A stretch of DNA of 64,000 bases. Origin: Sphingobacteriales bacterium 44-15. Its GTDB lineage: Bacteria > Bacteroidota > Bacteroidia > Chitinophagales > Chitinophagaceae. Positions within the stretch are counted from its first letter, which is position 1, and every line of letters starts with the position of its first letter. The position numbers and the translations under genes are program-made. Positions 16,344-25,845 of this stretch are shown here, piece by piece. Below the pieces are notes generated by a model. That model did no database searches. It saw only the letters and a list, made by a program, of their open reading frames with translations, and was not told the origin of the DNA. The stretch covers positions 2,355 through 66,354 of the forward strand of contig MKWG01000031.1 in the NCBI GenBank assembly GCA_001899685.1. The letters run 5' to 3'.

Positions 16344-17897
16344 TCAGTGTCTGAAATGCCTCAGCCCTGTAAAGACCATTGCCAGATCATTCTCAACGCA
16401 ATATGCAATAGAATCTTTGTCCCTTATGGATCCTCCCGGTTGAATAAAGGCAGTTATTCCTGCCTGGTGGCCGAGCTGAACACAATCATTAAAAGGGAAA
16501 AAGGCATCGGAAGCCATCACAGCGCCGTTAAGATCAAAACTGAATTGCTTTGCTTTTTCAATAGCCTGGCGAACAGCATCTACCCGGCTCGTTTGTCCGC
16601 AGCCTTTACCTACAAGCTGCCCATTCTTTACCAAAGCTATAGCATTTGATTTCAGGTGCTTGCATACAATATTGGCAAAAGCCATATCTTCTTTTTCCTT
16701 TTCAGCAGCAGCACGCCCTCCTACTTCTTTCCACTCCGCATAATTACCCCTGTCATTTTGCTGCGACAGCACTCCGTTCAACAAAGTCTTGGATTGATTT
16801 GCAGCAGCAGGCGCTTCTTTGAGCCTTAGCAGGATCCTGTTCTTTTTGGCTTGCAGGATAGCCAGCGCTTCCGGTGTAAACTCCTGCGCTATCAATACTT
16901 CAAAAAATATTTCGCTGATGGCATTGGCAGTGTCTCTATCTATGGTACCATTGCAAACAAGCACCCCCCCGAATGCGCTCTCGGGATCGCCGGCAAGCGC
17001 CGCATCCCAGGCTTCTTTGATAGTGGCCCGTGTGGCTATGCCGCAAACATTGGTATGCTTGATGATAGCAAATACAGCAGCGCCGCCATCTGCCCCGGGA
17101 AACTCACAGATCAGTTGCACCGCTGCGTCTACGTCTACCAGGTTGTTGTAAGAAAGTTCTTTACCATGCAGCTTATCAAATATCTTATCCAGATCACCCT
17201 GGAATATACCCTGCTGGTGCGGATTCTCACCATAGCGCAGTACCTGCTTTGCGCCTGCAGCAGCAAGCGGCAAAGGATTTTCGGGATTAAAATAATTGCT
17301 GATGGCTATATCATAATGGGTCACTATTTCAAAAGCCCTGGCCGCAAAGCTGCGGCGCTGTTCATAGCTGGTTTCTCCATTTTGCTTATTAAGCAATTCA
17401 ACAAGCCCTGCATAATCGTCTTTAGCGGCAACCACTAAAAGATCTTTATGATTTTTTGCTGCGGCCCGGATCATGGAAGGCCCGCCGATGTCAATCTTCT
17501 CTATGATCATTTTCTCCGCTTCTTCCGGCTTACCGGCAAATGAAGGAGAAGTAGCCTGGGCAAGCGTCTCCTCAAATGGATACAGGTCAACAATAACCAG
17601 GTCAATAGCCGGTATTTTGTATTCTTTCATTTCAGCAATATCCTGCGCCACATCTCTTCTGCCCAGTATGCCGCCAAACACGGCGGGGTGCAACGTTTTT
17701 ACTCTTCCTCCCAAAATAGAAGGATAGCTGGTAAGGCTTTCCACCGGTACGCAGGGAATATTCAGCTCTTCAATAAATTTTTGAGTGCCGCCGGTAGAAT
17801 ATATTACTATTCCCAAACGGTGAAGTTCTTTTACAACAGGCTCTAATCCATCTTTATAAAAAACGGAAATAAGTGCCGCGCCAATTTTTTTTTGCAT
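16344..17897 (-). CDS. purH: Bifunctional AICAR transformylase/IMP cyclohydrolase PurH
   Basis: A 517-residue enzyme that performs the last two steps of purine synthesis (AICAR to FAICAR to IMP). The N-terminal MGS-like cyclohydrolase domain has VIYSTGGTQKFIEE and GGRVKTLHPAVFGGIL. The transformylase domain has RYGENPHQ, the catalytic KHTNVCG and SDAFFPFNDCVQLGHQAGITAFIQPGGSIRD. The length is normal. It follows comEC by 46 bases on the same strand. Confidence 0.96.
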   Translation of the reverse strand: MQKKIGAALISVFYKDGLEPVVKELHRLGIVIYSTGGTQKFIEELNIPCVPVESLTSYPSILGGRVKTLHPAVFGGILGRRDVAQDIAEMKEYKIPAIDLVIVDLYPFEETLAQATSPSFAGKPEEAEKMIIEKIDIGGPSMIRAAAKNHKDLLVVAAKDDYAGLVELLNKQNGETSYEQRRSFAARAFEIVTHYDIAISNYFNPENPLPLAAAGAKQVLRYGENPHQQGIFQGDLDKIFDKLHGKELSYNNLVDVDAAVQLICEFPGADGGAAVFAIIKHTNVCGIATRATIKEAWDAALAGDPESAFGGVLVCNGTIDRDTANAISEIFFEVLIAQEFTPEALAILQAKKNRILLRLKEAPAAANQSKTLLNGVLSQQNDRGNYAEWKEVGGRAAAEKEKEDMAFANIVCKHLKSNAIALVKNGQLVGKGCGQTSRVDAVRQAIEKAKQFSFDLNGAVMASDAFFPFNDCVQLGHQAGITAFIQPGGSIRDKDSIAYCVENDLAMVFTGLRHFRH

Positions 17898-17943
17898 ATA
17901 TTTTTACTGTAATCCGCAAGGGTTTACCTGCCGGATGCTGAGG

Positions 17944-20034
17944 TTAAAAATCGAGTACAAACGCGCCATCATCCTGTACGGAATGGCGCCGCAAATGTAA
18001 ACTATCGCATTCATTTTTCCATTCACGTATTTTCCACGAAGCGTTGGAAGCATCGAAAACGTATTGCGGGCAATCAAGCTGCGCATGAAGCCGGGCTATA
18101 CTGAAGGGTGCATTTTTGGAAAGAATGACAATATCAACCCTCAGGGACCCGTCAAAATACGGAAGACGCTCTGTATTATTGAGCACAAGCAGCTTTTTGC
18201 CCGAAAAATAAATGAATGGGGGCACTTTTTCCAGGGCGCCGGTGCTGACGGAAGGATCAAGCCGGTAAACCAGGCGTGAGGGATTAATATAAAAATTCCG
18301 TATAAAGACATCATTACGGCAGGTGTCATCTCCTATAAAAGTACAACTGCCTGCATTTGCAAGATCAATTGCGCTGTGCCGGGGCACATTATAAACAATG
18401 ATCCTGTTTGCCCTGGCAGTAAGTATTTCAAAGCTTCTTCCGGATACCATCAGCAACAATATAACCAGGGCATATTTCAACAACTGCTTCTTTCCCTGCA
18501 TGAGCCATGCCGCTATCAAAACAATTAGAACGTATAACAACATTGTCTGCACTGCTGAAAGTAAAATATTGTTGCTTACAGCAAAAGGCAGCGCATTTAT
18601 CCAATCAATGATCTCATTCATTGCCTTAAGCATCCACGAAACAAAATATCCGGTTATAACGGCAAGGGGCTTAAAAAAAGCAACCGTGCAGAGCAACAGC
18701 TCTGCATATAATACTATTCCTGACAATGGAACAATCAACAGATTAGAAACCAGGAATAGATTAGGTATCTGGTGAAAATGATAGATGCTCAGTGGGGTGG
18801 TCAATATCTGGGCGGCAAGAGTGACCGCAGCCAGCTTCCAGATATGATCCACGATCCGGTTTTTAAAATAAACCAAGCTGGTCACCGGCCGGAGGAATAT
18901 TACAATGCTTAGTACAGCGGCATAGGAAAGCTGAAAGCCAACATCCCACAGATAGAAAGGATTGTAGCATAAGAGCAAAAAGGCAGAGGCGCTGAGTGTA
19001 TGATAAACAGAAACTCTCTGGTTTATATATTCACCAACGACAAGAAAAGAAAACATAACCGTGCTTCTCAGGATAGAAGCTCCGCCGCCTGACAATAAGG
19101 CAAATGTCCAGAGCAGGATGAGTATAACACTTCCTCGCAGCAAATTTGCCGCCCGGCCTTTTTGCAGTGGTCTAAGCAGCACCAGCAACAGCCCGTAGAT
19201 CATGGCAAGGTGCATACCAGATATAGCAATAACATGCACCACGCCAGTATTGGAATAGGCCTGGGTCAGATCCCTGTCAATGTCCTCACGGTATCCGATC
19301 AGTAGCGCTTCGGCTATTGCCGCCTCTTGCTCACCATGTATATACTGCCTGAGTATGCCGAGCAGCAAGGCCCGCGAATCATGCAGCCACCGGGCAAATG
19401 ATGATCCATAGTGCCTTGGTGCTGTTACAAAATCTTCAGCATTAAGGAATACCTGGTGTGTTATCGCCTGAAAGAGGCAATACCGGTTATAGTCAAATGC
19501 CCCTGGATTGCCGGTATTCGTTACGGGCTGCAGTGTTTTGCGGAATGTTACAGCAGAACCATATTCCAATTGGTTAAGCAGCACGCTGTCTTTCTTAAAA
19601 TAAAGAATAATACGCCCCTCAGCAGCTGTAATAGTATCATTTACCGATATGGCATATATACTTGCCTCAGCCTTATAAGATCTGTCTTTCTCAATAAGAG
19701 GCTCGTCCAATACCGCAAATACAGACGCACCGCGGGTATAATAATGCCCAAACCATTTTTTGTGATGCTTAATATTTTTTTCATGGGCGATCCATGCCCC
19801 CAGGACAGTAAATGCAAGAGTTAGCAAAACACCCAGGGTCCATTTATAGCGGAACAGCCAGTAGCCTTTCAGAAGACCTGTCACAGCAAAAAAGACAATT
19901 ATCACTAATCCAGCACCATACAGCAGGAGTAGTGAAAAAGAATAATACCATTGTAAAAGGATGCCACCGGATAAGGGCAGCAATAAACGAAGAAATGGCG
20001 CCTGTTTCCAGACAGGGATCGTAGGTAGCAACAT
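17944..20034 (-). CDS. comEC: ComEC/Rec2-family DNA-uptake protein
   Basis: A 696-residue polytopic membrane protein. It begins with the DUF4131 region, then the competence domain with its hallmark EALLIGYREDIDRDLTQAYS and the following VHVIAISGMHLAMIYGLLL, then several transmembrane helices. ComEC forms the inner-membrane channel for transforming single-stranded DNA. The C-terminal 150 residues are extracytoplasmic but lack the HxHxDH motif of the metallo-beta-lactamase domain of Bacillus ComEC. It is the first of a likely comEC-purH-EamA run. Confidence 0.88.
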   Translation of the reverse strand: MLLPTIPVWKQAPFLRLLLPLSGGILLQWYYSFSLLLLYGAGLVIIVFFAVTGLLKGYWLFRYKWTLGVLLTLAFTVLGAWIAHEKNIKHHKKWFGHYYTRGASVFAVLDEPLIEKDRSYKAEASIYAISVNDTITAAEGRIILYFKKDSVLLNQLEYGSAVTFRKTLQPVTNTGNPGAFDYNRYCLFQAITHQVFLNAEDFVTAPRHYGSSFARWLHDSRALLLGILRQYIHGEQEAAIAEALLIGYREDIDRDLTQAYSNTGVVHVIAISGMHLAMIYGLLLVLLRPLQKGRAANLLRGSVILILLWTFALLSGGGASILRSTVMFSFLVVGEYINQRVSVYHTLSASAFLLLCYNPFYLWDVGFQLSYAAVLSIVIFLRPVTSLVYFKNRIVDHIWKLAAVTLAAQILTTPLSIYHFHQIPNLFLVSNLLIVPLSGIVLYAELLLCTVAFFKPLAVITGYFVSWMLKAMNEIIDWINALPFAVSNNILLSAVQTMLLYVLIVLIAAWLMQGKKQLLKYALVILLLMVSGRSFEILTARANRIIVYNVPRHSAIDLANAGSCTFIGDDTCRNDVFIRNFYINPSRLVYRLDPSVSTGALEKVPPFIYFSGKKLLVLNNTERLPYFDGSLRVDIVILSKNAPFSIARLHAQLDCPQYVFDASNASWKIREWKNECDSLHLRRHSVQDDGAFVLDF

Positions 20035-20183
20035 GCATAAAAGTTACAGAATATTTTTGACATCCCATTTCAAGAGATGTTTCAATTTTTCACAGACTTC
20101 AGTCTTAAGGGTAGCCAACCTCGAAACAGGGATTCTCAAACCAAAACGATCTTATTAAAGGTTGACAGCCATGAAGAATTAAA

Positions 20184-20219
20184 AAACGGTCATCTCAAAA
20201 GTTAATGAGATGACCGTTT
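20184..20219 (-). terminator. Rho-independent terminator of the first susCD operon
   Basis: AAACGGTCATCTCA and TGAGATGACCGTTT form a perfect 14-bp stem with an eight-base loop. On the minus strand the stem is followed by a run of U, so it ends transcription coming from the SusD gene about 35 bases upstream. It could also work on the plus strand. Confidence 0.85.
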
Positions 20220-20255
20220 GGTGGTATACCTTACTATAAGACTAAGAGGCTAAGA

Positions 20256-22004
20256 TCAATACCTGCCAAGGTATGTGCCATACCAGGAGGTTCCTTTTTT
20301 GTTGTCCGGAACCCAAAAGATCGGGCTGGTATAATTATCGTCTGACACTACAGACTGATAATTGTCAAAATTATTCGCCTTTTCATTTGACGGGTATTTT
20401 ACTCTTTCAGGCTGGGGAGTCAAAGTCACGCCCTGGAATAACATAGGTTCCAGCAGCGGATGTCTTGTCCTCCTCAATTCTGCCCACAATTCATAGCTAT
20501 CGTTGATGTTTAAATGAATATACTTTTGCTGCATCAGTATTTCCATCTTGTCTTCAAGAGTAGCCTGGCTTTCAAATAATGTCTTCACTGTTTCTGCGTA
20601 ATTTGTGATATCCGCATCGGATTTTGCGGGATGCACAACCGGTACATCAGATCGCCAGGCAGCATTGGCCTGGTTAATGGCATACCAGTAATTGCAGGAA
20701 TGGATCACAGCATCTTTAATATGCTCTCCGGCAGTTTTACCCGTATTTGCCAGACCTTTTAGCTCTGCTTCGGCAAGGAAAAGATCTGTTTCAGACAAAC
20801 TCATCATTTTAGCCGGAAGATTTGGCCCATTCATTGCATAAGTAGCGATATTATACATACTTCTGCCATTACCACTACTGCTGTTTAAACTGGCATCCAG
20901 GTTGTCAGCATAAGCATAATAGGTTTCACTGTAAGGAGCGGTGTAATAAACCTGATTAGTATCTGCATTCATAGAGCAGCCTCTGTAATCATTAAACTTA
21001 GTTGGCATAGCGATCACAGGCAGCCGCGGATCATCAGTACCCGGCTCATACGTGAGGTTGCCGAGATTCATTCTCTTCATTATTACGTTAGGAACAAAAT
21101 GTGCGTACTGTGTTTCATAAACCCCCCTGCTCCAATATCCGCCTGCGCCTCCTACTTCAGTGGTATGGGAAGAAAACTGGCACTCAAAATCGGGGAGATT
21201 AGTAATAGCATCACTAATGGCGGCTTTGGCTTCGGTTTCTGCCACTCCGGAGATCCGGACAGCCAGCCTTAACCTTTCTGAATTAATGTATTTAATCCAT
21301 TTGCTAACATCACCATTAAATACAAAGTCCTGGTTTTTAAAAAGCGCCTGGGCCGAAGAAGACATTTTATCATAATCTGATTGAAGCGATCCTGATATAT
21401 CCTTCAGATCCTGCAATATGGAAAGATAAGTTTGCTTGGGATCATCGAATTTAGGAAAGAAAACATTACTTTTTCCCTGAAAAGCGTCAGCATAAGGTAT
21501 ACTGTTAAAAAAATCTACTAATCTTGCACACCATATATCCTTAAATACAGTGCCCAACTGATAATATACATTCACATCATTTTTTTGCTCGTCAGCAAGA
21601 CCTTCCAGTTCAAGTTTCATTGTACCCCAATCCCGCATTCTTGAATAACAGGCACCATATTGACTCTGTACCCCGTTTGAGGAACCCTGAAAACCATTTC
21701 CCCCTTCTCCATTCTCCAGGTCATCGTAATCGGAATACCATGCATACCTGGGTGTAACATAGCGTACATGGGTTTGTGCATACATTCCGACACCCAGATC
21801 ACTTTCCCACCAATATTCGCCGTAGTCTTTCACATAAAACTTCCATTGATACAGCATATTGGTAAAATAGCCGGCAAATTTATTTCCGGACGGAGGATCA
21901 ACCGTATTGGGGTTGGGGTATGCATCCTGCACTTTTTTAGTACAACTGAAAATTGTAGTTATTAAAATAACCGCAAAAATTATTTGCAATATTTTTTTCA
22001 TCAT
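20256..22004 (-). CDS. SusD/RagB-family outer-membrane lipoprotein
   Basis: A 582-residue surface lipoprotein with signal peptide and lipobox IFSC (Cys at about residue 21), then TKKVQDAYPNPNTV, a typical SusD-like_2 mature N-terminus. It forms the lid of the SusC transporter and binds the oligomeric nutrient. The gene directly follows its susC partner (28 bases) and ends at the terminator at 20184. No glycoside hydrolase lies nearby, but two peptidase genes do, so peptides are a plausible ligand as for RagAB; that is inference. Confidence 0.88.
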   Translation of the reverse strand: MMKKILQIIFAVILITTIFSCTKKVQDAYPNPNTVDPPSGNKFAGYFTNMLYQWKFYVKDYGEYWWESDLGVGMYAQTHVRYVTPRYAWYSDYDDLENGEGGNGFQGSSNGVQSQYGACYSRMRDWGTMKLELEGLADEQKNDVNVYYQLGTVFKDIWCARLVDFFNSIPYADAFQGKSNVFFPKFDDPKQTYLSILQDLKDISGSLQSDYDKMSSSAQALFKNQDFVFNGDVSKWIKYINSERLRLAVRISGVAETEAKAAISDAITNLPDFECQFSSHTTEVGGAGGYWSRGVYETQYAHFVPNVIMKRMNLGNLTYEPGTDDPRLPVIAMPTKFNDYRGCSMNADTNQVYYTAPYSETYYAYADNLDASLNSSSGNGRSMYNIATYAMNGPNLPAKMMSLSETDLFLAEAELKGLANTGKTAGEHIKDAVIHSCNYWYAINQANAAWRSDVPVVHPAKSDADITNYAETVKTLFESQATLEDKMEILMQQKYIHLNINDSYELWAELRRTRHPLLEPMLFQGVTLTPQPERVKYPSNEKANNFDNYQSVVSDDNYTSPIFWVPDNKKGTSWYGTYLGRY

Positions 22005-22032
22005 AAAGTATTTATACGCTTATAAAATTATT

Positions 22033-25000
22033 TTATAAACTCAGATCAAGCTTTACACCTATTGTTCTTGTCTGGGGCAATGCCGAGTATTCCACAAAAG
22101 AATCAGAGCCCAATGAAGATTCAGGATCAATATTGGGTATTGTTTTATATATGTAAAACAAATTCCGCGCAAAAACCGACAAAGTAACCTTTTGCATTTT
22201 CATGCTTTCTGAAATAGACTTAGGTAAAGTATAAGCAACGGAAAGCTCCCTGAATTTTATGTAGTCATTTTTATACAAATGATCAGGTTGAAAAAATTCG
22301 CTCACATCATGAATGAATGTAGAGTAATACGCCTGGTCGGTGATCAGAATGTCGTTAGGAACATAGTTTCCCGAACCATCATCTTTCATACCATCAAGCA
22401 CGAGCCCGTTATGATACACTCTTCCGTCTTTTGAATCAGCAGGCGCCGATGTATTGTGGGACGGCAGCTTAACTAATTTACCCTGTGTGTTGATGTAATA
22501 AGGCAATCCGCCATGAGCTTCATCGCGGTATTTAAGCGTTTCCTTGGTTTCTCCCTGCCCTAACAGATAATAATTAGTATAAGAAAGGTAAGTGCCGCCA
22601 AGCTTATAGTTTATGCCGATATGTACATTAAAATTCTTATAAAAATAGTCTGCAAAAAAGCCGCCGATAAGATACGGGTTGACGTTACCTACTGTTACCA
22701 GCTTGGAATTGTCATAAGCATAAGTACCATCAGACTTAACTACTTTCTCCCCGGATTTGGGATCTCTTTTATAATCATAAGCCTGAACGTCTCCGATCTT
22801 CTTACCTTCTTCCGCCACTATCCTGTAGGCGCCGCCACCCTGGTATACATAGCTTGTAATACCCGGGTAAAGGCTGAGCACTTTAGAATACTGGTTAGCC
22901 AGCGTCATACTAACATCCAGCCTGTTTGTTTTATTAGAGATAGGGCTGTATTTTGCAAAAAACTCATACCCCCAGCTTTTTACTTTTCCTGCATTGATTT
23001 TTATTGAGTTTACGGAAGTGCTCTGTGCAAGCTGAAGCCCCATGATCTGATCATAAGTAGTATAAGTGTAATAAGAGAAATTAACATCGAGGGGATTACT
23101 TTTAAACCATTTTGTATCAAATCCTACTTCAACTTCTCTCTTTCTTGCCGGTCTTATATCTGGCTGATATGCATCAGCAGGAGAAGAGATCGTTATTGCA
23201 CCTGTGCCCGGCACCAATCCTAAACCATAAGAAGGATATGCCCAGTAGGCCGACGGGGCGCCACTTCCAACATCAGCCCATGCAAGGCGTAATTTACCGT
23301 AGCTCAGCTTGGGGATATGCAGGTTATTACTGAAATCATAAGCTAATGAAACTCCGGGATAGAAATAGGAATATGTTGAAGCAGGCAGGGTTGAGGTCCA
23401 GTCCTGGCGGGCAGATATTTCGAGATACCATGTATTATCCCAGCCTATGGAAGCATTCCCCAGGATACTGGTAAGTATCTGGCTGCTTCTGGTTGCGCCC
23501 CTGCTTTCACCGAAACTACCACTTTGAGTTAAACCTGCATCCAAAGAGTACCAGCCATCAAATTGCAGACCGCCTACAGTCTGGGCATTTATAGAATTAT
23601 AATCCTGCTGATAATAGATCGGACCGCCAAAAGCGAAAATGTCTAATTTTTTATCAAAGAAACTTTTATTAAAATTCAGGAACGCACTATAGTTCTTTAT
23701 CCTGTATTTTTCAGACCTGTAAGCATATTTTCCTCCGGCTACAGTAGGAAATAAGCGGGTAACTTTATTCTTTGTTTCGTAATCCCAATCTGTAAAGTCC
23801 ATACCAGCCTTTATGGTAGCTGACAACCAGTTTGTAAAGGTGAGATCCACCTTTGCAGAACCTACTATATGTAACTTGTCGTCTATATTGCTGTTTTCAT
23901 ACTGGTTCCAGAGCATATTAAAAAATCCATCTCCGGCACCACTAAATACATAAGGGAAATAATAAGGATCAAGCTCTCTTTTTTGCCCGAATTCATCTTT
24001 GTAAAAACTCCTGAATTTATCGAAATCGCCATCCCTGTTTATACCATTCGAGATCAAACGGCCAATATTGGGATACCTGTTTTTAGTTTTGATATCATAG
24101 AGATTTGCAATCACTTCAAATGTGGCGAACCTGGAAACTTTTGTGCTTCCATTAAAGCTGACAGTGTTGTTCTTCTGATAAAAATTATCGAAAATCCCAT
24201 TGTAATTTCTATTGGTGTAGGACAGCCGCATATTCGATTTTTCATTAGCTCCGGATATAGCAGCAGTCGTGCTGCTGGTAACAGAGTTCCTGAAAAGAGA
24301 ATTGTAATTATCAGGATAAGCTTTATACGTCGTTGGAGACAGATCCCAGTCCAACAGCGGAGCGTTATCGAATTTGGGACCAAACTGGAACCGGCTGCTG
24401 CTTTTTATTCTTTTAGATACGCCATCTACTGTTACGTATGCGGTATCATAGATGCTGGCGCCTGAACCATATTCATTTTGCCAGTCAATATAAGAAATAG
24501 GTTTTTCAAAATCCGCCTCAGTTGAAACATTCACTCCCCAGCCCCTTGTGCTTCTTCCTTTTTTCGTTGTGATCATAAGCACACCATTGCCGGCCAGGCT
24601 ACCATATAAAACGGTAGCTTTAGCGCCTTTGAGCACTTCTATGGATTCAATATCTTCCGCGTTAATATCGTTTATGCCCGTACCATAGTCGAAAGAATTG
24701 AGTGGGTCATATCCCCTTGTAGCCATACTGGTATTGGCGTCATAGATAGGAATGCCATCTACTACGATCAGAGGTCTTGTACTTGCATTAGGGTTTAAGC
24801 TGGCACTACCACGTATATTTATTTTAGTTCCCCCGGTTGGGCCGGAAGAGCCGATTTCTATGCCCATACCTGCAGCCTGACCATATAAAGCGGTAAGAGG
24901 GTTTGAGACGCTACCGGCTTTCACAAGGTTTTCACCTTTTATAGTTGCCGTTGCATAACCCAGCGAGCGCTTTTCTCTTGTAATACCTAGTGCCGTAACA

Positions 25001-25317
25001 ACTACTTCGCCCATATCCTGGGCTTTGGTTTCCAACTGAATAGTCAGTGACGTCCTATTGCCCGGCTTTACTTCCATTTCCTGGAAACCAACTGAACTGA
25101 TAGATAAAGTAGCCCCCGGAGCAATGCTGATTGAAAACTTTCCGTTTGCATCAGAAGTCACAGTGTTGGTTGTTCCTTTCTCCTGAACAGAAACTGATGG
25201 GATAGGTTCACCATCCACATTCGTGATGGTACCGCTTACCGTTTTTTTCTGACTAAAAACCGGCAAAACTGCTATCAGCAGTATTACTCCCATCATGCAG
25301 AATTTCCTCATAAGCAT
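22033..25317 (-). CDS. SusC/RagA-family TonB-linked outer-membrane transporter
   Basis: A 1094-residue TonB-dependent transporter. Signal peptide (about residues 3-22), carboxypeptidase-regulatory-like beta domain (VSGTITNVDGEPIPSVSVQE), TonB-box/plug start (GEVVVTALGITREKRSLGYA), a plug with RPLIVVDGIPIYDAN and VLKGAKATVLYGSLAGNGVLMITTK, then the beta-barrel ending in an aromatic-poor LDLSL. It takes up oligomers across the outer membrane with SusD. ATG at 25317 and at 25311 are both possible starts. The upstream spacer is AT-rich, with no recognisable consensus promoter. Confidence 0.92.
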   Translation of the reverse strand: MLMRKFCMMGVILLIAVLPVFSQKKTVSGTITNVDGEPIPSVSVQEKGTTNTVTSDANGKFSISIAPGATLSISSVGFQEMEVKPGNRTSLTIQLETKAQDMGEVVVTALGITREKRSLGYATATIKGENLVKAGSVSNPLTALYGQAAGMGIEIGSSGPTGGTKINIRGSASLNPNASTRPLIVVDGIPIYDANTSMATRGYDPLNSFDYGTGINDINAEDIESIEVLKGAKATVLYGSLAGNGVLMITTKKGRSTRGWGVNVSTEADFEKPISYIDWQNEYGSGASIYDTAYVTVDGVSKRIKSSSRFQFGPKFDNAPLLDWDLSPTTYKAYPDNYNSLFRNSVTSSTTAAISGANEKSNMRLSYTNRNYNGIFDNFYQKNNTVSFNGSTKVSRFATFEVIANLYDIKTKNRYPNIGRLISNGINRDGDFDKFRSFYKDEFGQKRELDPYYFPYVFSGAGDGFFNMLWNQYENSNIDDKLHIVGSAKVDLTFTNWLSATIKAGMDFTDWDYETKNKVTRLFPTVAGGKYAYRSEKYRIKNYSAFLNFNKSFFDKKLDIFAFGGPIYYQQDYNSINAQTVGGLQFDGWYSLDAGLTQSGSFGESRGATRSSQILTSILGNASIGWDNTWYLEISARQDWTSTLPASTYSYFYPGVSLAYDFSNNLHIPKLSYGKLRLAWADVGSGAPSAYWAYPSYGLGLVPGTGAITISSPADAYQPDIRPARKREVEVGFDTKWFKSNPLDVNFSYYTYTTYDQIMGLQLAQSTSVNSIKINAGKVKSWGYEFFAKYSPISNKTNRLDVSMTLANQYSKVLSLYPGITSYVYQGGGAYRIVAEEGKKIGDVQAYDYKRDPKSGEKVVKSDGTYAYDNSKLVTVGNVNPYLIGGFFADYFYKNFNVHIGINYKLGGTYLSYTNYYLLGQGETKETLKYRDEAHGGLPYYINTQGKLVKLPSHNTSAPADSKDGRVYHNGLVLDGMKDDGSGNYVPNDILITDQAYYSTFIHDVSEFFQPDHLYKNDYIKFRELSVAYTLPKSISESMKMQKVTLSVFARNLFYIYKTIPNIDPESSLGSDSFVEYSALPQTRTIGVKLDLSL

Positions 25318-25845
25318 ATGTTTAGTTTTATGTTAAAAAAATCTGAATTTATATATTTGAATGGTTTACAGCCACTTAATTAAAACTGGTCATTACAACA
25401 CCTTCAAATAAATGTTAAAATAACATAACTTTTAACTAAAAAACAAAAAGAATTTAAAAAAACATAACAATTAATAAATGTGCCAGTTAAATCACGATAA
25501 GTTAAGGGTAAATGCTATTTTTTTATAGATGTAATTTTAAAAGAATTTGCTGCACGGGAAATTAGTTTTTCTGTTTTTTTACGCAAAGGAGCAAGGAGAG
25601 CAAAGGACGCAAAGAAAACGCCTGGTGCAACTTTGTGTCCTCGTGTCTTTGTGGTTTAAAAGGTTACCCACTTAAGCTGCGGAGGAGCAACGAGCGTAAA
25701 GAAGAAGTCCCTTCCCTCCCAGCCTCCCCGAAGGGGATATCTGAACAGAGCCCTCACTATTCGACGGGGATTATGAATTGTGAGCGACGACAAACAGCAG
25801 ACAATAAACCATAAACGCTTTGCCTTTGTGATTCAAAAACTCCCC
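25318..25845. other. 528-base spacer upstream of susC
   Basis: No gene is supported. The right part of the susC leader (25318-25560) is AT-rich. 25581-25663 is a period-9 GCAAAG repeat described separately. 25664-25845 holds mixed sequence including the inverted pair CCTCCCCGAAGGGG and another TTTGCCTTTGTGATTC fragment of the same repeat family. Confidence 0.5.
25581..25663. repeat. GCAAAG/CTTTGTG dispersed repeat, copy 1
   Basis: ACGCAAAGGAGCAAGGAGAG and further CGCAAAG units are followed by CTTTGTGTCCTCGTGTCTTT and GTGGTT. This matches the repeats at 57702 and 62280 (GCAAAGNNN units, then CTTTGTGTCTCCGTGCCTTT and GTGGTT). This copy lacks the GC-rich hairpin head. Confidence 0.65.

Noticed and set aside
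20256-25317. First SusC/SusD pair as a polysaccharide-utilisation locus
   Set aside because: No glycoside hydrolase, lyase or sugar regulator lies next to it; the neighbours are peptidases.
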